A stretch of 13,393 nt of DNA from Stigonema ocellatum SAG 48.90 = DSM 106950. Lineage in GTDB: Bacteria > Cyanobacteriota > Cyanobacteriia > Cyanobacteriales > Nostocaceae. Under the pieces are notes generated by a model. It was not told the DNA's origin and did not search any database. It was given only the letters and a program-made list of their open reading frames with translations. Numbering within the stretch: position 1 is the first letter of the stretch; each line of letters begins with the position of its first letter. The stretch is from contig JADQBA010000200.1 of the NCBI GenBank assembly GCA_016903675.1, positions 1 through 13,393 of the forward strand, written 5' to 3'. The translations under genes and the position numbers were made by a program. Below are positions 4,465 through 10,068 of the stretch, one piece after another.

Positions 4465-6735
4465 ATGCATTTACCGCTTAATCCTTTAGCTGTGGCTAAA
4501 GCAGTAGCCGAAAAAGGTCTGATTAAGCCTCTTGGTCACCACGAGTTACTGCTGGTATTGCTGGAGTTAGCTTTACTGCTTTTGGTCGCCAGAGGCTTAG
4601 GCGAATTGATGCGTCGCATTCAACTACCACCAGTGGTTGGTGAACTACTTGCAGGGGTGCTGCTGGGTCCATCTGTCTTTGGCTGGATTCTGCCCGATTT
4701 ACAGAGTGATATTTTCCCCCACAGTCAAGCACAGTCAGACCTACTCTCGGTGGTTTCTTGGTTAGGAGTACTGTTTTTACTGGTTGTGACTGGACTGGAG
4801 ACAGACCTTAATCTCATTGTTCGCAAAGGCAAAACGGCACTGTTAATTTCTTTGGGGGGTATTCTCGTTCCCTTCACAACTGGACTGGGATTGGGGTGGT
4901 TTCTGCCAGACAGTTTTTTAGTGAATCCTAACGCACGTTTAATCTTCAGTCTGTTTATCGCTACTGCTATGAGTATCTCAGCAGTCCCGGTGATTGCCAA
5001 AGTGCTGATGGATTTAAACCTGATTCGGCGGGACATTGGTCAGGTGACGCTTGCTGCTGGGATGGCGGATGATACAATTGGCTGGATTCTGCTTTCAGTA
5101 GTATCAGGGTTAGCAAGCAGTGGCAAATTCGATTTCCAGACGGTTTTGCGGTCGGTTGGAGGAGCTGTACTGTTTTTGGCATTTGCCTTGACCCTGGGGC
5201 GATCGCTCATGGCTTGGGCGTTTCGCTGGGTAGATGATTTTATTGGTGGAGCAACGGCTAGTTTATCAGCTCTGTTAGTACTGGCCTTAGCTGCTGCCGC
5301 CTTTACCCACACACTGGGGATTGAAGCCGCACTGGGAGCATTTGTCACGGGGATTCTGGCAGGACAGTCACCGCGCTTTAGTCGAGAAGCAGGGTTGACT
5401 CTGGAGTTAATCACCTCTGCATTCTTGGCTCCAATCTTTTTTGCCACAGCGGGGTTGAAGGTAGACTTACTTAAAATACTGGCTCCGCAGACTTTGATGA
5501 TTGGTTTAATCGTGTTGGCGATCGCCTGCTTCGGCAAATTCACCGGAGCCTACATTGGTTCTCGTGTTGGCGGCTTGAACCACTGGGAAGGCATTGCTAT
5601 GGGTTCTGGGATGAATGCGCGGGGAGCAATGGAGATTATTGTTGCCACCATCGGGGTTTCCCTGGGAGTACTGAATCCGCAGATGTATTCGATTATTGTG
5701 ATGGTGGCGATCGTCACCTCACTTATGGCTCCCCCTTTGCTGCGCTGGTCATTGTCCAAAGTGTCCATAAGTGAAGAAGAAGCCACTAGGCTCGAGCAAG
5801 AAGAACAGGCAAGTCGCAGCTTTATCAAGGGCATCCATCGAGTACTGCTGCCCACTCAGGGAGGACCAAATGTCAGGTTAGCTGCCCGGTTAGTGAACTA
5901 CTTAGCCCACCAAAATCCGCTAGAAGTAACGGTTCTATTTGCCAAGAGCGATAAGAAGCCCAGAAAAAAATCAGTGAATGCTGATGCAAACGCTGTCAAA
6001 GATAACACAGCAGAAAACGCTATTGCTGCCATCACCGAGGAAATTTATCTTCCAGATGAAGCACGAGTGCAAACCAAGGTGGTGTCGGGACACAACAAGG
6101 TCGAGGTGATTCTCAAAGAAGCCTGCAAAGGGTATGACCTGATTGTGATGGGTGCAAGGGAAGGTCAGCGTTCTCCGGATGTTTTATTCAATTTGTTGGT
6201 GGATCGAGTCGTTCAGGATGCTCCCTGCGCTACAATGGTAGTTAAGTCGAACTCACCGAAGGTGAAACAAGAGATGGGTTTGACTGACAATGGTAAGATT
6301 ACTCATATTTTAGTACCCACTAGCGGCACTGAAGAGAGCGAAAACGCAGTTGAGGTTGCCAGTACCATCGCAGCTCAGACTGGGGCTACTGTCTCCATAG
6401 TCCATGTGGTTTACCGGACACAGCAGCAATACATTCTGTTTGAGCAGCAGACAAGGCACTCGGTCATAGAGATTGGTCGAAAGATTGTTCATCAGCAAGC
6501 AGAAATTGCACAATCTCTAGGTGCTGTTGTCAAAACTGCTATTCTGACTGGAGTTCCAGAAATTGAGATTCTCAAATTTGCCCGCACTCATGAAGTAGAT
6601 TTGATTGTTATGAGCAGCAGTGTTCGGACAATATCAGGTCGAGCCTTCTTTGGACACCGCACCGATGCTATCCTTAACAAAGCACCCTGTCCAGTGGCTG
6701 TGATTACCCTATCTGCCAACCCGGACTATTGTTAA
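4465..6735 (+). CDS. CPA2-family cation/proton antiporter with two C-terminal universal-stress-protein domains
   Basis: 756 residues from the ATG at 4465. An in-frame TTG at 4423 would add 14 polar residues; AGGAA at 4446-4450 favours the ATG, at slightly long spacing. Residues about 25-430 form a multi-pass Na+/H+-exchanger domain with PPVVGELLAGVLLGPSVFG, then ADDTIGWI with Asp202-Asp203, and the late-helix motif GMNARGAMEII (about 381-391). The Asp-Asp pair is what electrogenic CPA2 members (NhaA/NapA type) use for ion binding, so an electrogenic Na+(K+)/H+ exchange is inferred. A charged linker leads to a first USP-like domain (about 457-605, LIVMGAREG...DAPCATMVV) and a second (about 611-750, HILVPTSGTEES...LIVMSSSV...NKAPCPVAVI). 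USP domains commonly bind nucleotides and may gate transport. It is probably in the plasma or thylakoid membrane with the USP part cytoplasmic. Confidence 0.9.
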   Translation: MHLPLNPLAVAKAVAEKGLIKPLGHHELLLVLLELALLLLVARGLGELMRRIQLPPVVGELLAGVLLGPSVFGWILPDLQSDIFPHSQAQSDLLSVVSWLGVLFLLVVTGLETDLNLIVRKGKTALLISLGGILVPFTTGLGLGWFLPDSFLVNPNARLIFSLFIATAMSISAVPVIAKVLMDLNLIRRDIGQVTLAAGMADDTIGWILLSVVSGLASSGKFDFQTVLRSVGGAVLFLAFALTLGRSLMAWAFRWVDDFIGGATASLSALLVLALAAAAFTHTLGIEAALGAFVTGILAGQSPRFSREAGLTLELITSAFLAPIFFATAGLKVDLLKILAPQTLMIGLIVLAIACFGKFTGAYIGSRVGGLNHWEGIAMGSGMNARGAMEIIVATIGVSLGVLNPQMYSIIVMVAIVTSLMAPPLLRWSLSKVSISEEEATRLEQEEQASRSFIKGIHRVLLPTQGGPNVRLAARLVNYLAHQNPLEVTVLFAKSDKKPRKKSVNADANAVKDNTAENAIAAITEEIYLPDEARVQTKVVSGHNKVEVILKEACKGYDLIVMGAREGQRSPDVLFNLLVDRVVQDAPCATMVVKSNSPKVKQEMGLTDNGKITHILVPTSGTEESENAVEVASTIAAQTGATVSIVHVVYRTQQQYILFEQQTRHSVIEIGRKIVHQQAEIAQSLGAVVKTAILTGVPEIEILKFARTHEVDLIVMSSSVRTISGRAFFGHRTDAILNKAPCPVAVITLSANPDYC

Positions 6736-6743
6736 TCAACGTA

Positions 6744-6795
6744 GAGCCTTGAACTCAAGTTCAAGGCTCAAAGCTCAAGTCCGTTGAAACGGACT
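6744..6795 (-). repeat. Paired-hairpin repeat, copy C
   Basis: On the minus strand this reads hairpin 1 (AGTCCGTT / AACGGACT, 6795-6778), linker TGAGCTTT, then hairpin 2 (12-base arms starting GAGCCTTGAACT, 6769-6744). It begins nine bases after the antiporter stop and may serve as its terminator. It lies head-to-head with copy D. Confidence 0.85.
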
Positions 6796-6817
6796 AAATT
6801 TCTTCTAGTTCTAGTCG

Positions 6818-6955
6818 CAATACGGTTCAGTTAGTGCCAAAAACCCTTGTCCTGCGTAGGTTGGGTTGAGGAACGAAACCCAACATTTTTCGCGGTTTGT
6901 TGGGTTTCGCAAAGCCTCAACCCAACCTACGATTCTCTTTAACTGAACCGTATTG
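6818..6955. mobile_element. 138-bp MITE with 15-bp terminal inverted repeats and 10-bp direct repeats
   Basis: The ends CAATACGGTTCAGTT (6818-6832) and AACTGAACCGTATTG (6941-6955) are exact reverse complements. Inside are a 17-bp inverted pair (6855-6871 / 6915-6931, core GTAGGTTGGGTTGAGG) and a 12-bp pair (6874-6885 / 6898-6909), so the element folds into one long hairpin. Both flanks carry GTTCTAGTCG (6808-6817 and 6956-6965), the expected mark of target-site duplication. There is no coding capacity, so a transposase would have to act in trans. The right-hand duplicate overlaps the first bases of paired-hairpin copy D. Confidence 0.88.
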
Positions 6956-6960
6956 GTTCT

Positions 6961-7010
6961 AGTCGGCTTAAGCCGACTTCAGCTATTAGCCTAGGAATTT
7001 ATTCCTAGGC
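6961..7010 (+). repeat. Paired-hairpin repeat, copy D
   Basis: Hairpin 1 is the perfect palindrome AGTCGGCTTAAGCCGACT (6961-6978). After linker TCAGCTATTA comes hairpin 2, GCCTAGGAAT 6989-6998 / ATTCCTAGGC 7001-7010. It lies about 45 bases beyond the stop of the convergent kinase gene, so it could end transcription from either side. Confidence 0.88.
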
Positions 7011-7053
7011 GTGTGGGTTGCGAGTGAAGAATGAAATAGCCCTGGTTGAATAC

Positions 7054-8601
7054 CTATTTTGTGTTAGCAATAACCCATTTGTTATTTTCCACATCCCATA
7101 AAAGAGAGAAACGTACAGAACCTGGAACTACCTTCCCAGTTTTCATCTGATATTTCAACTCAGTATCTACGGTAGCGGTTTCTTGACTTGCTTCTACCAA
7201 ACTCACTCGCTTAACATCTACCTTTTGAACCTGTCCTGCCCACCAGTCTATGTATGAAAAATAACCTTTTGGGTGTAGGCGTTTATTGTTTTGATAATTG
7301 GGAGATAGCTGACTCCAAGCAGTTTGATACTGACCCTGATTAATAGTTAAAAAATAATTTTGTAAAGCTTCTTCTGGTGATGGTCTATGAACTGGTGGCG
7401 GTGTTGTCTCAGAAAGTTGAGAAGATTGAGTTTGACTTTTAACAGGTGTGGTAGTAGTATTGGGAGCAGTATAGCTAGGAACTTGCGTTGGGGATGGTAT
7501 AGTGTCCTGAGGTTGAAAAGCTGGCGTTGAAGGTTGAATAGTAGATGAAGCCCTTGGCTGCGTTTCGGGTTGTTGTGTTACTTGTTGAGGTTGTTGTCTG
7601 TTGAGGGTAAGACCAATGACGACAGACCCACCAATCAAACCACCTGCAATTAAACTACCTAGAAAAATTCCTCTTTGTCCATTACCTTGATGAGAAGGTT
7701 GATGGGAAGGTACTGGACTAACAGAAATTATCTTTTGAGGTGTTACAGATGCCAATTCAGTATAAGGAACTGTAGGAGGAAATGAGACGCCAGATTGTAA
7801 AGCTTCTAGCATTTCTCTAACATTAACGAAGCGATAACGTGCATTAAACTGAATCGCTTTATCTAACAAAGTTGCAAAACTGGGAGTCACACTTAAAGCA
7901 TATTCCCGCCACAAAAGATTACCTGTAGCAGGATCTGTTGCTAACTCTTGTGGCATCTTGCCTGTGAGCAAATAAATCGCTGTTAACCCTAAACTATATA
8001 TATCACTAGCAAACATCGGGCGTCCTGCCGATTGTTCGCTTGGCATAAAACCTGGTGTGCCGATGACTATTGAATTGGTAGAATTCCCTGAGGGAGTCAT
8101 CGTCATTCCTACTGTTTCTTTCACTGCGCCAAAGTCTATTAAAATTGGTTTGCCATCAGCAGAGCGAATGAGGATGTTATCTGGCTTGATATCTCGGTGG
8201 ACAATGCCTTTGCTATGGACGTAATCGAGAACTGGCAAAATACTGGTTAAGATTTCTTTTACGGAACTTTCACTCATCAACCCCTGCTGTTGTACCTTTG
8301 CTGTGAGAGTTTGTCCTTCAATATACTCTTGTACTAAGTAAAATTGACCATTTTCGGAAAAATAGGCATACAATCGAGGAATCTGATTGCTGCCATCACC
8401 CAGTTCTTCCAAAATCGCTGCTTCACGCTGAAACCGCTGTTGTACCAATTGGTAAACTTGAGGATTATTGTGAATTTGTCTGAGTTGTTTTATTACACAG
8501 CAGCGGTTGGAGGGGATTTGGGTATCTTCTGCCTTGAAAGTCTCACCAAATCCACCACCTCCTAAAATCTGAATTATTCGATAGCGGTTGTTTAGCAGCA
8601 T
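7054..8601 (-). CDS. Membrane-anchored serine/threonine protein kinase with C-terminal non-kinase domain
   Basis: 515 residues. The kinase domain spans about 7-270 with the main catalytic motifs: Gly-rich loop LGGGGFGETFKAED (13-26), Lys38 in CCVIKQL, Glu60 as the likely helix-C partner, HRDIKPDN (135-142), DFG (156-158), and an activation-segment end GTPGFMPSEQ (181-190) where PSE replaces APE. One hydrophobic segment at about 311-333 should cross the membrane. A Pro/Thr/Gln/Ser-rich linker (334-408) leads to a roughly 105-residue C-terminal domain (SPEEALQNYFLTINQGQYQTAWSQLSP...) of the NTF2-like type often found outside the membrane in cyanobacterial kinases. Its sensing role is inferred. 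On this topology the kinase faces the cytoplasm. No partner substrate gene is adjacent. A TATAAT-like stretch near 8640-8650 could serve as promoter. Confidence 0.93.
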   Translation of the reverse strand: MLLNNRYRIIQILGGGGFGETFKAEDTQIPSNRCCVIKQLRQIHNNPQVYQLVQQRFQREAAILEELGDGSNQIPRLYAYFSENGQFYLVQEYIEGQTLTAKVQQQGLMSESSVKEILTSILPVLDYVHSKGIVHRDIKPDNILIRSADGKPILIDFGAVKETVGMTMTPSGNSTNSIVIGTPGFMPSEQSAGRPMFASDIYSLGLTAIYLLTGKMPQELATDPATGNLLWREYALSVTPSFATLLDKAIQFNARYRFVNVREMLEALQSGVSFPPTVPYTELASVTPQKIISVSPVPSHQPSHQGNGQRGIFLGSLIAGGLIGGSVVIGLTLNRQQPQQVTQQPETQPRASSTIQPSTPAFQPQDTIPSPTQVPSYTAPNTTTTPVKSQTQSSQLSETTPPPVHRPSPEEALQNYFLTINQGQYQTAWSQLSPNYQNNKRLHPKGYFSYIDWWAGQVQKVDVKRVSLVEASQETATVDTELKYQMKTGKVVPGSVRFSLLWDVENNKWVIANTK

Positions 8602-8905
8602 TTAAATTTTTGTGAAAACGACGTAGTGACTAAACTTGCCAGTATAATAAACCCAAGAGTCTGAAACTTATTGGAACCCATGATTTATTTTCCTAAGAAT
8701 ATGCTCGTTTTTGGTTGGAATGTCTTTGTCTGATATATTCTTCAAATCCATTGAGAACATTTCCAGAAATTTGCTTGAAGGCGGGACAGAATTTCGCTTA
8801 AGGGCGTTCCCCCGCATCGGTGACTCAGGGTAAAATCTAGCCTTGCTTAACTCGCTACTCAAAGAGGAGTGGTACTATGGAGAAAGTGAGTAACAAGCTA
8901 CTAAT
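8602..8905. other. Divergent intergenic region between the kinase and DUF433 genes
   Basis: 304 bases read outward in both directions. Near the kinase, minus-strand TTATTATACT (about 8641-8650) is a plausible -10 region. The centre (8690-8840) is unremarkable; a 64-codon minus-strand frame there has no recognisable features. Towards DUF433 a strong AGAGGAG (8863-8869) precedes a short leader frame rather than the DUF433 start itself. Confidence 0.5.
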
Positions 8906-8939
8906 ATGGCTTCAGTATCAAATGAACAATCAGTCATAA
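8877..8939 (+). CDS. Possible 20-codon leader ORF overlapping the DUF433 start
   Basis: ATG at 8877 follows AGAGGAG (8863-8869) with ideal 7-base spacing and encodes MEKVSNKLLIWLQYQMNNQS before a stop at 8937-8939. It overlaps the first 34 bases of the DUF433 gene in another frame. It could couple or limit translation of DUF433, or it may be a chance frame. Confidence 0.25.
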   Translation: MEKVSNKLLIWLQYQMNNQS

Positions 8940-9268
8940 TTCGCACAGAACGTGGACTTACAATCGCAGGGACACGCATCACCCTGTACGACATAATGGA
9001 TCATCTGAAGGCTCAATATCCACCCAGATTTATCCGTGATACATTCAATCTTACAGATGAGCAAATTAATGCTGCTCTTTCCTACATCAACGGACATCAT
9101 ACAGAGGTTGAAGCTGAATATCAAGAAGTTTTGCAGACAGCAGAAGAAATTCGCAACTACTGGGAAGAGCGTAACCGAGAACACTTTACTCGGATTGCTA
9201 CAGCCTTACCTAGACCTAGTTATGAAGCAGTTCGAGCAAAGCTTCAGGAACGGAGGGCTAGACGTTAA
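8906..9268 (+). CDS. DUF433-domain protein (antitoxin-like), apparently without toxin partner
   Basis: 120 residues. The DUF433 core is clear: IIRTERGLTIAGTRITLYDIMDHLK (10-34), PPRFIRDTFNLTDEQINAALSYINGH (39-64), the usual winged-helix-like part. A charged helical tail with NYWEERNREHF and AVRAKLQERRARR follows. An in-frame stop at 8891 forces the start to this ATG, which has no good Shine-Dalgarno of its own. In cyanobacteria DUF433 genes are commonly followed by a DUF5615 PIN-like toxin gene and are read as the DNA-binding antitoxin half. Here only 42 bases separate it from the convergent arsC relic, so the partner is missing. It may be an orphan antitoxin or a domesticated regulator. The toxin-antitoxin reading is by family association only. 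Confidence 0.85.
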   Translation: MASVSNEQSVIIRTERGLTIAGTRITLYDIMDHLKAQYPPRFIRDTFNLTDEQINAALSYINGHHTEVEAEYQEVLQTAEEIRNYWEERNREHFTRIATALPRPSYEAVRAKLQERRARR

Positions 9269-9310
9269 AAAATCAACCTATGTAACGAAATGTAAAATCA
9301 GCAAAGAAGC

Positions 9311-9697
9311 TCAAGAATGCATCGTTCTAATGTTTTTACAAAACTCAACATACATTGGTTTTATCGTCACAACTTTCATCCTGCCAGCACAAATTCTTGC
9401 TAGAGACACGATTAGCAGTCGAATTACTCGCTCTTTAACTTCATCGCGCACTCTGGGAAAGATTTCTGGCTGTTCTGCTGGATCATCTAACTGCCAGTCC
9501 TCAAACACCTCACGAGTCACCCACTCCGGAGGCAGATTCACACCACACCCACATAGGGAAATAACCACATCGAAATCCTCAGCTTTGAAGTTACTGAGGG
9601 GTTTGGAATATTGATCGCTAATGTCGATGCCAACTTCTTTCATCGACGACTTCGCTTCTGGTCTAACTTGACTCGCTTGCGGCGGTAAACGCAACAC
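9311..9697 (-). pseudogene. arsC: arsC relic: arsenate reductase lacking its N-terminal catalytic loop
   Basis: The frame (GTG at 9697) matches a cyanobacterial thioredoxin-fold/LMW-phosphatase-type arsenate reductase from about residue 8 onward: SQVRPEA, SSMKEVGIDISDQYSKPLS, DFDVVISLCGCGVNLP, EVFEDWQLDDP and RVRDEVKERV. The SLCGCG pair corresponds to Cys80/Cys82 of Synechocystis ArsC. The family's N-terminal segment of about 35-40 residues, with the CX5R loop holding the nucleophilic cysteine, is absent, so reduction of arsenate cannot occur. The C-terminus runs on about 30 residues past the normal end, also suggesting decay. The missing part is replaced by a piece of an ACR3 exporter gene reading into this frame. 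The protein is probably not functional. Confidence 0.8.
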
Positions 9698-9824
9698 TGG
9701 CGGCTCTGGAATAGTCTGTTTTGATGCGCCACGCCATGTAGAAGCTGACCAAAAACATCACGACAAAGACCAGCCCTTTCAATGTGGGTGAAAAATTGGG
9801 AAAATCACGTCCATTCTTCGGCAT
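9663..9824 (-). pseudogene. ACR3-type arsenite exporter fragment, truncated at both ends
   Basis: The minus-strand frame from ATG 9824 to a stop at 9663 encodes 53 residues. LKGLVFVVMFLVSFYMAWRI (15-34) is a membrane helix, and DYSRAASVAFTAAS (37-50) matches the segment of ACR3 exporters that normally continues NNFELAIAV. Homology stops exactly where the arsC-like sequence begins in the next frame (about 9672-9690), within GCAAGCGAGTCAAGT. The upstream half of the exporter is also missing and replaced by repeat-like DNA (9830-9900). In Synechocystis-type ars operons the exporter precedes arsC, the same order and strand as here. This is best read as a deletion scar. Confidence 0.7.
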
Positions 9825-9841
9825 TTGACCTTCGCGTTCTT

Positions 9842-9897
9842 CGTGTCTTCGCGGTTTAAAAATCTTTTTGAACCACGAAGACGCGTCCCTTGCGCGT
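9842..9897. repeat. Inverted CTTCGCGG/CCACGAAG repeat plus short hairpin
   Basis: CGTGTCTTCGCGGTT 9842-9856 pairs at 13 of 15 positions with AACCACGAAGACGCG 9871-9885. The next bases give a second stem, AGACGCG 9880-9886 / CGCGTCT with a 6-nt loop. Sequences of this CGAAGACACGAAG type are common dispersed intergenic repeats in filamentous cyanobacteria (recalled, not checked). They abut the broken ACR3 fragment. Confidence 0.5.
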
Positions 9898-9922
9898 CTC
9901 CCCTTGGGAGAAGGGTTAATTG

Positions 9923-9940
9923 CAATACAGTTCAGTTAGT
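9923..9940 (+). mobile_element. Solo end of the 6818 MITE family
   Basis: CAATACAGTTCAGTTAGT matches the left end of the 138-bp MITE (6818-6835) at 17 of 18 positions. No opposite end or MITE core is present nearby, so this is a remnant or an independent degenerate copy. Confidence 0.65.
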
Positions 9941-9968
9941 AGTGTTCACAGACTGAAGATCCCCCCAA

Positions 9969-10018
9969 CCCCCCTTAAAAAGGGGGGCTTATTCCCCTCT
10001 CCCAAATTGGGAGAGGGG
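9969..10018. terminator. Two hairpins downstream of the DhaM-HPr-EI gene
   Basis: CCCCCCTT 9969-9976 / AAGGGGGG 9980-9987 and CCCCTCTCCCAA 9994-10005 / TTGGGAGAGGGG 10007-10018 are perfect stems. They lie 50-100 bases after the minus-strand stop at 10069 and could end that transcript. The second hairpin recurs at 12643-12667, so it is also a dispersed repeat. Confidence 0.6.
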
Positions 10019-10068
10019 CTAGGGGTGAGGGCTTTCATTCACGGGTATTGCTTTTAAGTGACCATAAC

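Noticed and set aside
8668..8862. 64-codon minus-strand frame upstream of the kinase gene
   Set aside because: It has no ribosome-binding site and no recognisable domain, and it occupies the divergent promoter region.
9036..9614. 192-codon plus-strand frame overlapping DUF433 and arsC
   Set aside because: It is the out-of-frame shadow of DUF433 on its first half and antisense to clear arsC homology on its second.
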